NCBI RefSeq assembly: GCF_902167635.1
Contig: NZ_CABHMS010000011.1
Location: 153,252 to 217,251, forward strand
Origin: Chitinophaga vietnamensis
GTDB lineage: Bacteria > Bacteroidota > Bacteroidia > Chitinophagales > Chitinophagaceae
Length of the DNA: 64,000 bases
Reading direction: 5' to 3'
A program made the translations under genes and the position numbers. Positions 8,640 through 17,220 of the stretch are shown piece by piece. The notes below the pieces were generated by a model. That model had not been told where the DNA came from, did not search any database, and saw only the letters and a program-made list of their open reading frames with translations. Position 1 is the first letter of the stretch. Each line of letters opens with the position of its first letter.

Positions 8640-9726
8640 CCCACAGGGCGCCACCGATACTATCGCGGCTGGCGCCTGTTACAGACGACAGCACATTATT
8701 TTCCTGCCGCCAGCGAAGCGCACCGATAAGCGCCATCACCAGTGCTTCTTTGAAGCTCACGGTGGTGGCATCCGGCACCGTAACGCTGATGCCCAATGGC
8801 GCCAGTTGTTCTGCAATACTATTGACCATAAAAGTATTGAAAGCGCCGCCGCCGGTGATCAGCATCTTCGCTCCCCCTTCTACCGCCGGCAGCTGACGTT
8901 GCAATGCAGCAGCGGCTTTCGCCACCTGCACCGCAATATGATCTGTATAAGTACGGAGCTTGCCCTGCACCGATATGGACAGCGCGGTGATCATAGGCAG
9001 CACGGTGCCGGTGCCGAAATCATTGGCCAGCGATTTAGGCCATGGCTCGCTGTAGTAGGGCAAGGCATTGAGCTGTTGCAGGAGTGCGGCATCTTTTACG
9101 CCGCCTTGCGCCAGTTGGCCGCCATCGTCATAAGGGCGGCCCAGCACGGCCGCGAGCGCATTGAGCACACGGTTACAGGGGCATATATCGAAAGCCGTAA
9201 AGCCATCAGGCAGCGCTGCTGATATGTTGGCGATGCCGCCAAGGTTCAACCAGTATTGATATCCGGGGAATAGATATTTTTCGCCGACAGGTACGATGGG
9301 AGCGCCTTGTCCGCCGAGTGCCACATCCATCGCGCGAAGATCGCTGATAACGGGGAGGCCTGTTACAGCGGCAATAGCGGCGCCATCACCCAGCTGGGCG
9401 GTCATCTTGCCCGCAGGAAGGTGAAAAGTAGTGTGTCCGTGAGAAGCGATGAAATGTACTTTATGATCCAGCTGATGCGTCTCGATAAATTTCAGGATGC
9501 GATGGCCGGTATAATGACCGTATTCACTGTGCAGCAGCAGGTAATCGCGGGCAGGCAGGGAAGTAGCATTGGTCAGTTTGTTCACCCATTCCGGCTCATA
9601 TGGCAGGCTTTCGGATGCTTTGATAGCATAGGTCCATTGTCCCCGTACTTCGGTCAGTTCTGCGAAAACCAGGTCCAGTCCATCAAGAGAGCTGCCCGAC
9701 ATAGTGCCAATCACATTGTATACCAT
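8629..9726 (-). CDS. anmK: Anhydro-N-acetylmuramic acid kinase
   Basis: Phosphorylates 1,6-anhydro-MurNAc, recycled from the cell wall, to MurNAc-6-phosphate. Family motifs: YNVIGTMSGSSLDGLD (phosphate-binding start), GHTTFHLP, NLGGIANIS, DICPCNRVLNALA and ITGGGAFNTFMV. The chosen start (MVYNVIG) gives 365 aa. The in-frame ATG six codons upstream is less likely because a TAccTTTG promoter element overlaps it. The 3' end overlaps adenine deaminase by 11 bases. Confidence 0.93.
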   Translation of the reverse strand: MVYNVIGTMSGSSLDGLDLVFAELTEVRGQWTYAIKASESLPYEPEWVNKLTNATSLPARDYLLLHSEYGHYTGHRILKFIETHQLDHKVHFIASHGHTTFHLPAGKMTAQLGDGAAIAAVTGLPVISDLRAMDVALGGQGAPIVPVGEKYLFPGYQYWLNLGGIANISAALPDGFTAFDICPCNRVLNALAAVLGRPYDDGGQLAQGGVKDAALLQQLNALPYYSEPWPKSLANDFGTGTVLPMITALSISVQGKLRTYTDHIAVQVAKAAAALQRQLPAVEGGAKMLITGGGAFNTFMVNSIAEQLAPLGISVTVPDATTVSFKEALVMALIGALRWRQENNVLSSVTGASRDSIGGALWVSQ

Positions 9727-9741
9727 CAGATAAAATTTGGG

Positions 9742-9749
9742 CAAAGGTA
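9742..9749 (-). promoter_or_regulatory. Candidate -7 element for anmK
   Basis: TACCTTTG on the minus strand matches the Bacteroidota -7 consensus TAnnTTTG and lies 16 bases before the anmK start at 9726. No good -33 TTTG was found at the right distance, so support is partial. Confidence 0.45.
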
Positions 9750-9826
9750 AGCAAAGAGAAAATTTATCTGCGGCTTTATGGAATACTGTTCATCTCCGGC
9801 ATCATGCCGGCAGAAAATCTTTCCTT

Positions 9827-11635
9827 ATGCGCAGATATCTCTCTTTATTATTCCTCTCCTGCCTGATGACACTGCGGGCAGATGCCCAATCCCGGCTGCT
9901 TTCCGGCTACGTAAAAGATGCCCAAACCCACGACGCCCTGGCGGGCGTATTGGTGCGTGTAGTCAATACCGATATCATGGCCAGCACCGATAAAAATGGC
10001 CACTATAGCCTGAAAGTGGCTGGCAGCGTAACGTTGGAGGCCATCTACCTGGGTTATCAGCGTGCGGTGGTAAAAGTAAGTGAACAAACTACTTCCAAAG
10101 ATATTTTCCTGCAAGCCGATACCAGGGCATTAAGTGAAGTAGTGGTGGCCCGCGGCAATTATAACGTCAAAGCCATGAGCATAGTGCCTTCTCCGGCGAA
10201 AATATACTTCCGTGGTAACGATGATTTTACCGAGTCTTATGCTGCCATTCATGAAAACGTTTTCCACAATGTAAGCGACCAGCCCCTCAGCACATTCAGC
10301 TCCGATGTAGACCGTGCTTCGTACAGCAATGTGCGCCGCTTTCTCAATAACGGCAGCATGCCCGTTCCGGACGCGGTGCGGGTGGAAGAGATGATCAATT
10401 ATTTCGATTACCATTATAAAGCGCCGCAGGGCAAAGACCCGGTGGCTATCTATTCGGATATGGCCGTCTGTCCCTGGAATACCCGTCATCAGCTGGTGCG
10501 CATTGCCTTGCAGGCCAAAACCATTGACACCAAAGACTTACCGCCTTCCAACCTGGTTTTTCTGATAGATGTTTCCGGCTCGATGAATGAGCCCAACAAG
10601 CTGCCCCTGGTAAAAAAGGCCTTCAAGGCCTTGGTGCAGCAGCTACGCCCACAGGATCGTGTAGCCATCGTGGTATACGCCGGCGCTGCCGGCGAGGTGC
10701 TGCCTTCCACTTCCGGCGACCGCAAAGCGGATATCATCAAAGCGCTGGAAGACTTGCAACCCGGCGGTTCCACCGCCGGTGGCGAAGGCATCACCCTGGC
10801 GTATAATATCGCCGCCAAGCACTTTCTCAAGAAGGGCAACAACCGCGTGATACTGGCTACCGACGGGGATTTCAACGTAGGCCCTTCTTCGGCAGGCGAA
10901 CTGGAAAGATTGATAGAAAGTAAACGTGATAAAGGCATCTACCTGTCGGTGCTGGGCTTCGGCATGGGCAACCTTAAAGATGTTACGATGGAAACCATCG
11001 CCGACAAAGGCAATGGCAACTATGCCTACATCGATAACTTTGAAGAGGCCCGCCGCACCTTCGTTACGGAGTTTGGCGGTACCCTGTTCACCATCGCCAA
11101 AGATGTGAAGCTGCAGGTGGAGTTCAATCCACGATTCGTACAGGCGTACCGGTTAGTAGGCTACGAAAACCGTGTGATGCAAAATGAAGATTTCAACAAC
11201 GATAAAAAAGATGCCGGCGATATGGGCATGGGCCACACCGTTACCGCTCTCTATGAAATCATTCCTACCGGCGCCAAAGGCGAAAAAGTAAATTGGGTAG
11301 ACCCGCTCAAATACCAGCAACCTAAAATTATTGGCAGCGGTTCGGAAGTGCTGACCGTGAAGATGCGTTACAAACAGCCCGACAGCAACACCAGCGCGCT
11401 GGTAGAAGAAGTGTTGCGATACAACGACAACAAGATCGAAAGCAGCAACAGCGATTTCCGTATGGCGGCCGCTGTGGCGGCTTTCGGGCAACTGCTGCGC
11501 AATTCCGCTTTCAAGGGCACCGCTACCTACGACCAGGTGCTGACATGGGCCACCAGCGCCAAAGGCGATGATCCTGAAGGTTATCGCGCTGAATTTATTC
11601 AGCTGGTAAAAAAAGCGAAGCTCCTCGATAAGTAA
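9827..11635 (+). CDS. Exported VWA-domain protein with carboxypeptidase-regulatory-like N-terminus (YfbK type)
   Basis: Secreted 602-aa protein. The signal peptide (RYLSLLFLSCLMTLRADAQ) is followed by a CarboxypepD-reg-like beta-sandwich (SGYVKDAQTHDALAGVLVRV), then the von Willebrand-associated region (STFSSDVDRASYSNVRRFL). The VWA domain has an intact MIDAS (DVSGSMNE) and the ATDGDFNVGPSS segment. A C-terminal DUF3520-type domain ends the protein. Such proteins are often called Ca-activated chloride channel homologues without biochemical proof; protein-protein or metal-dependent ligand binding at the envelope is the safer inference. The start at MRRYLSLL is chosen because it begins the signal peptide. 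Confidence 0.87.
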   Translation: MRRYLSLLFLSCLMTLRADAQSRLLSGYVKDAQTHDALAGVLVRVVNTDIMASTDKNGHYSLKVAGSVTLEAIYLGYQRAVVKVSEQTTSKDIFLQADTRALSEVVVARGNYNVKAMSIVPSPAKIYFRGNDDFTESYAAIHENVFHNVSDQPLSTFSSDVDRASYSNVRRFLNNGSMPVPDAVRVEEMINYFDYHYKAPQGKDPVAIYSDMAVCPWNTRHQLVRIALQAKTIDTKDLPPSNLVFLIDVSGSMNEPNKLPLVKKAFKALVQQLRPQDRVAIVVYAGAAGEVLPSTSGDRKADIIKALEDLQPGGSTAGGEGITLAYNIAAKHFLKKGNNRVILATDGDFNVGPSSAGELERLIESKRDKGIYLSVLGFGMGNLKDVTMETIADKGNGNYAYIDNFEEARRTFVTEFGGTLFTIAKDVKLQVEFNPRFVQAYRLVGYENRVMQNEDFNNDKKDAGDMGMGHTVTALYEIIPTGAKGEKVNWVDPLKYQQPKIIGSGSEVLTVKMRYKQPDSNTSALVEEVLRYNDNKIESSNSDFRMAAAVAAFGQLLRNSAFKGTATYDQVLTWATSAKGDDPEGYRAEFIQLVKKAKLLDK

Positions 11636-11680
11636 GCATCAACTATTTTCGGTAATTTGCCGGCTCAAAGAGGAAAGCTC

Positions 11681-12334
11681 ATGATTATCAATTTAAGTGA
11701 AACTAATTCGCTGGTAGGAGAATGGCTTAGCGAGATCAGGAATATTGAAGTGCAGCAAGATCGTATGCGCTTCCGCCGCAACATGGAAAGGTTGGGCGAA
11801 GTAGCCGCATATGAGATCAGCAAAACGCTGGAATATGTTGAAAAAGAAGTGACCACTCCTATGGGGATTGCCAACTGCCGTGTGCTGAAATCACAGCCCG
11901 TATTGGCTACTATCCTGCGTGCCGGGCTGGCGCTGCATCAGGGATTGCTTCATTATTTCGACAAGGCAGACCATGCGTTCATTTCGGCCTACCGCAAACA
12001 TAATCATGATGGTTCTTTTGATATTAGTCTGGAATATGTGAGCAGTCCTTCCATTGAAGGGCAGGTGCTGATCCTCTCCGACCCCATGCTGGCCACCGGC
12101 GCGTCTTTGGTGAAAACTATCGAGCATCTCGAAGAGATCGGAAAGCCGGTACATATCCATCTTGTAGTGGCGATCGCCTGCACCGTGGGCATCGAATATG
12201 TGCTGCGCAATACCAAGGCCAATCTCACGATCTGGGCCGGAGATATCGACGACGAGCTCACTGCCAAAGGCTATATTGTACCAGGCCTCGGCGATGCAGG
12301 CGATCTCGCCTTCGGCAATAAACTGCAACAATAA
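11681..12334 (+). CDS. upp: Uracil phosphoribosyltransferase
   Basis: Makes UMP from uracil and PRPP in pyrimidine salvage. The PRPP-binding loop appears as LILSDPMLATGASLV, and the C-terminal uracil-binding region as GYIVPGLGDAGDLAFG. The ATG start is preceded by AGAGGAAAG, a good ribosome-binding sequence; an in-frame TTG eight codons upstream is rejected. 217 aa, normal length. It lies 45 bases after the VWA gene and may be co-transcribed. A palindromic repeat follows its stop codon. Confidence 0.95.
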   Translation: MIINLSETNSLVGEWLSEIRNIEVQQDRMRFRRNMERLGEVAAYEISKTLEYVEKEVTTPMGIANCRVLKSQPVLATILRAGLALHQGLLHYFDKADHAFISAYRKHNHDGSFDISLEYVSSPSIEGQVLILSDPMLATGASLVKTIEHLEEIGKPVHIHLVVAIACTVGIEYVLRNTKANLTIWAGDIDDELTAKGYIVPGLGDAGDLAFGNKLQQ

Positions 12335-12357
12335 TTGTTGGATGTAAGAATTTATAG

Positions 12358-12413
12358 ATTTATGGATTTTCGGATTTGAGGGAGCGAATCGATAGATTCG
12401 AAAATCCATAAAT
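12358..12413. repeat. Palindromic repeat, family copy 1
   Basis: Inverted arms ATTTATGGATTTTCG and CGAAAATCCATAAAT separated by 26 bases, preceded by GGATGTAAGAATTTATAG. The left flank and arm resemble those at 13.57 kb and 35.33 kb, so I treat them as one dispersed family. It may also act as a terminator for upp. Confidence 0.7.
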
Positions 12414-12477
12414 GCTTATCTTCATTAGGGTTCCTTTTTTCTTTTTGTTAAATAATTCTTTTTATACATGCATTTTA

Positions 12478-12509
12478 TTTGAAATATAACTTAAAATGCC
12501 GTACCTTCA
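12478..12509 (+). promoter_or_regulatory. Promoter of the PorP/SprF gene
   Basis: TTTG at 12478-12481 and TACCTTCA at 12502-12509 with a 20-base spacer, close to the Bacteroidota consensus. The start codon is 38 bases downstream. Confidence 0.6.
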
Positions 12510-12547
12510 CCGGTACTGCATAAACCCTATGCTTTAAGCTTTACATT

Positions 12548-13561
12548 ATGAAAAGAGCTTTACTATTCCTGACCATATTCTTTTGCGTGAATAACTTGCG
12601 GGCGCAAGACCCGCATTTCTCACAATTCTTTGCCTCACCACTGACCCTTAACCCGGCCTTTACAGGTTTATTCTCAGGCGACTATCGCTTGTCCGGCAAC
12701 TATCGCTCCCAGTGGCGCAGCATTTCCACTCCTTTTGTAACTGGAACCGCCGCGATCGATTTCGGCATTTTGAAGAATGTGATTTCCTATACAGACATCT
12801 GGGGTGTGGGCATTGAAGCAATGTATGACAGAACCGGTGGCGGCGCACTCACCTCCAGCTACCTTTCATTCAGCACCGCTTACCACAAAGGCCTGGACCC
12901 GGAAGGCAATCATACACTCGCCATCGGGCTACAGGGAACACTGGTGCAGAAGAGAATAGATAACGACAAACTCCGTTTTGAAAACCAGATCGATAACAAC
13001 GGCTACAATCCTTCTATCCCGAGTAACGAAACACTGGTGAATCCGAAGATATCCTATTTCGATCCCAACATCGGAGTCCTCTATAATGGCTTGATCGGCG
13101 ACGCCTCCAACATTTACCTGGGCGCCTCCTACTATCATATCACACAGCCTACCGAATCATTCATGAACGCGACACAAAACCGCCTCAGCTACCGCTGGAC
13201 GGTGCATGGCGGCGGCTCCGTTCCTGTGAACGGGAAAGACCGCTTCCACGCCAGCATACTGTACATGAAACAAAGCACTGCCACAGAATTTACATTTGGC
13301 GGAGCTTATGGCTTTACCCTCAGCGATATGGACGACACCCCCACCGTGTTTTATGTGGGCAGCTGGTACCGCGCCAAAGACGCCGTGATCCCTTACATAG
13401 GCATGGAACTGAAAGGATTCCAGGTGGGCCTCACCTACGATACCAACGTTTCCAGCCTGAAACCCGCCTCCAACTACCGCGGAGGCCTTGAATTATCAGT
13501 CATCTACATCCATACCCGCAATCAGAATAACAAATACAAAACCTTGTGCCCCCGTTTTTGA
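12548..13561 (+). CDS. PorP/SprF-family type IX secretion membrane protein
   Basis: Outer-membrane beta-barrel protein of the PorP/SprF family. It has a signal peptide (LLFLTIFFCVNNLRAQ), the family start DPHFSQFFASPLTLNPAFTG, the SGNYRSQWRSI motif, and repeated amphipathic strands to a C-terminal barrel end. 337 aa is usual. Known members anchor type IX-secreted adhesins or gliding-motility filaments, typically encoded with their cargo. No large cargo adhesin is adjacent here, so this copy is an orphan in the window. It has its own promoter and is followed by a long palindrome. Confidence 0.9.
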   Translation: MKRALLFLTIFFCVNNLRAQDPHFSQFFASPLTLNPAFTGLFSGDYRLSGNYRSQWRSISTPFVTGTAAIDFGILKNVISYTDIWGVGIEAMYDRTGGGALTSSYLSFSTAYHKGLDPEGNHTLAIGLQGTLVQKRIDNDKLRFENQIDNNGYNPSIPSNETLVNPKISYFDPNIGVLYNGLIGDASNIYLGASYYHITQPTESFMNATQNRLSYRWTVHGGGSVPVNGKDRFHASILYMKQSTATEFTFGGAYGFTLSDMDDTPTVFYVGSWYRAKDAVIPYIGMELKGFQVGLTYDTNVSSLKPASNYRGGLELSVIYIHTRNQNNKYKTLCPRF

Positions 13562-13573
13562 TGGGAGAATTTA

Positions 13574-13645
13574 TTGATTTACGGATTTATTGATTTACGG
13601 ATTTATAAATTTATAAATCCGTAAATCAATAAATCCGTAAATCAA
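13574..13645. repeat. Perfect 72-base palindrome, family copy 2
   Basis: Two 36-base arms are exact reverse complements with no loop. Each arm is itself two tandem units of TTGATTTACGGATTTA. It lies 12 bases after the PorP/SprF stop codon. On either strand it can fold into a long AT-rich hairpin, so it may act in termination or mRNA 3'-end stability. Confidence 0.85.
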
Positions 13646-13712
13646 ATAACCAAATAATCCACTATTTTCGTTCATCTTAAAATTATTCTGTTTACACTAA
13701 AACTGTTCGGGC

Positions 13713-14477
13713 TTGTTTTCATTCAGAGAAGTGCTGTCGGCTATCCAGTCATACGGAAAAGCACACCAGTTTATCATGCAGCACAAATTGTGGAAGTGGA
13801 TTTTGATACCGGGGATCATTTACTGCCTGCTGTTCTTTGCCGGGTTTTATTTTGTGTGGGGATATTCCGGGCAATTCGTGGAATACCTCTCTCATTTGCT
13901 GCACATCACGGAATGGGTGCAGGACCTGGAAAGCAGCTGGATAAGTTTCCTGTTTATCCTCGTGGCGTTTTCTGTCCGTATCATCTTTGTATTCTGGTAT
14001 TTCTCCTATTTCAAATATTTATTTCTCATCCTGGCATCGCCTGTATTCTCCTATCTGTCTGAAAAAACAGAGGCGATACTCGAATACCGCGATTTTCCTT
14101 TCAGCTGGAAACAGCTCTGGAACGATGCTTTGAGAGGTATTAAGATGTCGTGCCGCAATATCATTTATCAAACGGCCGCGATCCTGATATTGCTCGTAGT
14201 GTCATTTGTACCTGTGGTAGGATGGCTTACGCCGATGGTGGGCTTCTTCATAGAATCTTATTTCTATGGTTTCTCTATGATGGATTACAGCTGCGAGCGG
14301 CATCGTATGAGCATGTCGCAAAGCATACAATTCATCCGGCAGCATCGCGGCATGGCGCTGGGCAATGGCATGGTGTTCTATCTGTTCATGCTGATCCCCG
14401 TGGTAGGCTGGATGTTGGCGCCCTCCTATGCGGTAATCGCCGCCACTATTGATTTACAACGTAAAAGACTGATGTGA
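13713..14477 (+). CDS. EI24-domain integral membrane protein
   Basis: Inner-membrane protein of the EI24/CysZ-like family, 254 aa. Several membrane helices are visible: ILIPGIIYCLLFFAGFYFVW, FLFILVAFSVRIIFVFWYF, AAILILLVVSFVPVVGWL and FYLFMLIPVVGWMLAPSYAV. The N-terminal FREVLSAIQSYGKAHQFIMQHKLW is conserved in family members, which supports the TTG start at 13713 although no ATG precedes it. Family function is uncertain; CysZ relatives transport sulfate, but that is not implied here. Its stop codon overlaps the next start by one base (TGATG), so the two are translationally coupled. Confidence 0.8.
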   Translation: MFSFREVLSAIQSYGKAHQFIMQHKLWKWILIPGIIYCLLFFAGFYFVWGYSGQFVEYLSHLLHITEWVQDLESSWISFLFILVAFSVRIIFVFWYFSYFKYLFLILASPVFSYLSEKTEAILEYRDFPFSWKQLWNDALRGIKMSCRNIIYQTAAILILLVVSFVPVVGWLTPMVGFFIESYFYGFSMMDYSCERHRMSMSQSIQFIRQHRGMALGNGMVFYLFMLIPVVGWMLAPSYAVIAATIDLQRKRLM

Positions 14478-15181
14478 TGAATGCTCCTGGCAAAGTGTAC
14501 CTGGTTCCTACTGTGTTGAGCGCAGATGCCCTCTTCAGCATTCCCGCCTATATTACCGCTGTTGTACAACGGCTGACCGTTTTTTATGTAGAGAATGAAC
14601 GCACCGCGCGCCGCTACCTGAAAGCGCTCGACAGGAATATCAATATCGATGCTTTACAGCTGTTGCCCATGCATGAAAACCAGCCGCCGGATACTGCGCT
14701 TGCTAAAAAATTACTGCTGGCGGGCACCGATATCGGTGTGCTCAGCGAGGCCGGATGCCCTGCCATCGCTGATCCTGGCCATCTCATTGTGCAGGTAGCC
14801 CACAGCATCGACGCAGCGGTAGTGCCGATGGTTGGCCCCAATTCCATGCTGCTGGCCCTGATGGCCTCCGGCATGAATGGCCAAAATTTTCAGTTCGTGG
14901 GCTATCTTCCGGTGAAGCCTCATGAAAGGGTCAAAGCCATTAAAGACCTGGAACTGCAATCAGAACGCAAAAAACAAACACAGCTGTTCATCGAAACACC
15001 CTACCGCAATAACCAGCTGCTGAAAGATATCCTCGATAACTGTAAAGACTATACGAAGATCTGTATAGCCGCAGATATCACCGCACCCACAGAATTTATC
15101 AAAACAAAAACAGTGAAGGAATGGCGGAAAGCCTTGCCGGAGTTGCATAAGCGGCCGGCGATCTTTTTACTGTCTGTTTAA
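14477..15181 (+). CDS. RsmI-family SAM-dependent methyltransferase (tetrapyrrole methylase fold)
   Basis: SAM-dependent methyltransferase of the tetrapyrrole methylase fold, closest to RsmI (16S rRNA C1402 2'-O-methyltransferase). Motifs: KVYLVPTVLS near the start, GVLSEAGCPAIADPGHLIV (RsmI-like SDAGTPxxSDPG), MVGPNSMLLALMASGMNG and the FIETPYRNNQLL segment. At 234 aa it is shorter than E. coli RsmI (286 aa); many Bacteroidota carry such a short paralogue next to an EI24 or similar gene, so the target may differ. Coupled by a one-base overlap to the gene before it. Confidence 0.85.
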   Translation: MNAPGKVYLVPTVLSADALFSIPAYITAVVQRLTVFYVENERTARRYLKALDRNINIDALQLLPMHENQPPDTALAKKLLLAGTDIGVLSEAGCPAIADPGHLIVQVAHSIDAAVVPMVGPNSMLLALMASGMNGQNFQFVGYLPVKPHERVKAIKDLELQSERKKQTQLFIETPYRNNQLLKDILDNCKDYTKICIAADITAPTEFIKTKTVKEWRKALPELHKRPAIFLLSV

Positions 15182-15184
15182 AAT

Positions 15185-15211
15185 AAAAATGGCCCCTGAG
15201 GGGCCATTTTT
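15185..15211. terminator. Bidirectional terminator
   Basis: Stem AAAAATGGCCCC/GGGGCCATTTTT with a TGA loop. A- and T-runs on both sides make it functional on both strands, serving the RsmI-type gene and the convergent minus-strand gene. Confidence 0.9.
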
Positions 15212-15221
15212 GTTAAGTTAT

Positions 15222-15614
15222 TTAGTATGGAACAGATCGTCCGGCAGGTTCTGTAACGGATATCACGCTATCCACTATAAACGGGCTGTAGCCACGCCAG
15301 GGCAGTGCGCCGAGGTATTCTTTGTAATGCAGTTCCACCCATTTGCCGCTGGCAGTCATGAGCTGATTGGCGATACGTTCATCGGCTACCGAGAACTGAA
15401 ATTCATTGGATTGAATAGATCCCGTCACCTGGCCTTTGTAGCCTGACTGGATCAATTTACCTTCATAGGTTTTGAACACGTATCCTTTCTGTACAAAATA
15501 ATTCAGCTCTCCTGCTTTTACTCCCTTACCAAATACGAAATAGTATTTATAGAAGAAAATGCCGCCTAATATCAGTACGATGATCGATACGACGATAAAA
15601 ACAAATCGGCCCAT
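15222..15614 (-). CDS. Small membrane-anchored protein of unknown function
   Basis: 130-aa protein with one N-terminal membrane helix (FVFIVVSIIVLILGGIFFYKY) and a periplasmic or cytosolic domain containing ELNYFVQKGYVFKTYEGKLIQ (read as NYFVQKGYVFKTYEG then KLIQSG). I recognise it as a conserved Bacteroidota unknown rather than a characterised family. The start MGRFVFIVV is chosen because upstream residues are Trp/Cys/His-rich and overlap the peptidase gene. It starts 35 bases after the M28 peptidase stop codon and is probably in its transcript. Confidence 0.75.
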   Translation of the reverse strand: MGRFVFIVVSIIVLILGGIFFYKYYFVFGKGVKAGELNYFVQKGYVFKTYEGKLIQSGYKGQVTGSIQSNEFQFSVADERIANQLMTASGKWVELHYKEYLGALPWRGYSPFIVDSVISVTEPAGRSVPY

Positions 15615-15648
15615 GTAATTTGCTGGTTTATAGTTTTTAGGTTGATGA

Positions 15649-17022
15649 TCAGAAATTGAGATCCACCATGTACAACAATGCGGCCATACCGAAGGCGCCC
15701 AGTTCCAGTTCACGTTTATTCACTCCTTCGAAAACGTCGTTGGCAGCGTGATGAATATCAAAATAACGTTGCGAGTCGGGAGAAAGTTCAGCCATCGGCG
15801 TGCCCAATGCTGCATGCAGCTGGCCTACGTCCGTTCCGCCGCCTTCTTCTTCAAAATCGTATATGCCATAAGGTTCGAAGAGGGGCCTCCAGCTTACGAA
15901 CAGGGCTTTTTTATCTGCGGGCATTTCGGAACTGAAACCTCTCGGGGTGAAACCGCCGCCATCACTTTCCAGCGCAAAAATATGCTTTTCATTGCGAGCT
16001 TTTGCTAATTCAGCATATTTACGTGCGCCGCGGGTACCATTTTCTTCGTTGGCAAACAATACTACGCGGAGCGTGCGTTGCGGATGTATACCGGCAGCTT
16101 TGAAAGCGCGCAGCACTTCGATGGATTGCACACAGCCGGCGCCATCATCCTGTGCGCCTTCTGCCACATCCCATGAATCAAGGTGACCGCCTACGGTAAT
16201 ATACTGATCCGGGTGCTTGCTGCCACGCAATTCACCGATCACATTATGCCCGATGGTATCGGCCAGCATCTGGCAATTGGTACGCAGGAATACTTTGGCG
16301 TCCGGATCATTTTTGAGGCGGGCGCTCAGGCGGTCCGCATCTTCGAGGCCGATGGCTACTGCCGGAATTTTCGGATAGGCAGGATCGTATTGCATCGCGC
16401 CGGTATGCGGGAAATTGTTAGCGCCATGCGACATCGACCTCACGATCACCGCCAGGGCGCCGTATTTGGCGGCACGACTGGCCCCGCCTCCACGATAAGC
16501 TACCGCATCACGGTAAGCATGGAAGGTTTTTACGAAAGTGGGATTGAAATGATAGTTATAGAAAACGATCTTCCCTTTTACCTGGTCTTTCTTCGCTTCC
16601 AGATCCTCGAATGAGGCCACTTCTATCACCGGGGCAGTAACGCCTGCAGCGCCGCTGCCAACGGAATTGCCCAGCGCCAGTACATTCAGCGGCGGAATGA
16701 AATCGCGCCGTTTGGAGATGATGCGGGCTTCCTCTTTGGCGCCACGCACCCAATGCGGCACCATACATTCCTGCAGGTATACCGTATCGGCGCCGGCAGC
16801 CTTGAGGGCGGCCACGCCCCATTGTTCGGCTTTAGGCATCTGCGGAGAACCCGCCAACCGGCCGCCTATCTTCTTGGTTAGCGTTCTAAGGTTTTCGTAG
16901 GCCGTACTGTTTGTCAACACTTCGTCGGCTAAATGTCGCAATGTAAGGGAATCTTGGTGCTGTGCCACTGCCAGCGCGGGGATAGCGCAGGTGAGCAGAA
17001 TTGGCAAAAGGCTTTTTTTCAT
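15649..17022 (-). CDS. Secreted M28-family zinc peptidase (carboxypeptidase Q-like)
   Basis: Exported metallopeptidase, 457 aa, with a signal peptide ending ALAVAQ. An inserted PA-like domain (VKGKIVFYNYHFN...) precedes the catalytic core. Di-zinc ligands are visible: GGHLDSWD, QDDGAGC, ANEENGTRG, ESDGGG and the C-terminal DIHHAANDVFEGV. The order and spacing fit the M28 aminopeptidase/carboxypeptidase Q group, which cleaves dipeptides or N-terminal residues in the periplasm. All metal-binding and catalytic residues appear intact. Confidence 0.9.
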   Translation of the reverse strand: MKKSLLPILLTCAIPALAVAQHQDSLTLRHLADEVLTNSTAYENLRTLTKKIGGRLAGSPQMPKAEQWGVAALKAAGADTVYLQECMVPHWVRGAKEEARIISKRRDFIPPLNVLALGNSVGSGAAGVTAPVIEVASFEDLEAKKDQVKGKIVFYNYHFNPTFVKTFHAYRDAVAYRGGGASRAAKYGALAVIVRSMSHGANNFPHTGAMQYDPAYPKIPAVAIGLEDADRLSARLKNDPDAKVFLRTNCQMLADTIGHNVIGELRGSKHPDQYITVGGHLDSWDVAEGAQDDGAGCVQSIEVLRAFKAAGIHPQRTLRVVLFANEENGTRGARKYAELAKARNEKHIFALESDGGGFTPRGFSSEMPADKKALFVSWRPLFEPYGIYDFEEEGGGTDVGQLHAALGTPMAELSPDSQRYFDIHHAANDVFEGVNKRELELGAFGMAALLYMVDLNF

Positions 17023-17220
17023 CTAGCAGTAGATTTTGGTTAAAGCTAATTAATTGACCGGGCAAGTACAAATAACAATAAAATGGCTTATGAGCCAGCT
17101 TCTATTTGAAAATTCGTAGTTACCTTCGTTGACGCAAAGTAATCAAGCTATTGGCACTAAACAATCCTGATATTGCTTTTTTTACTGGCAAGGCTTTCCA
17201 TTCAGAATAAAAAATAAATC

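Noticed and set aside
9737-9826. N-terminal extension of the VWA protein
   Set aside because: It would put 30 residues before the signal peptide and overlaps the anmK promoter and start.
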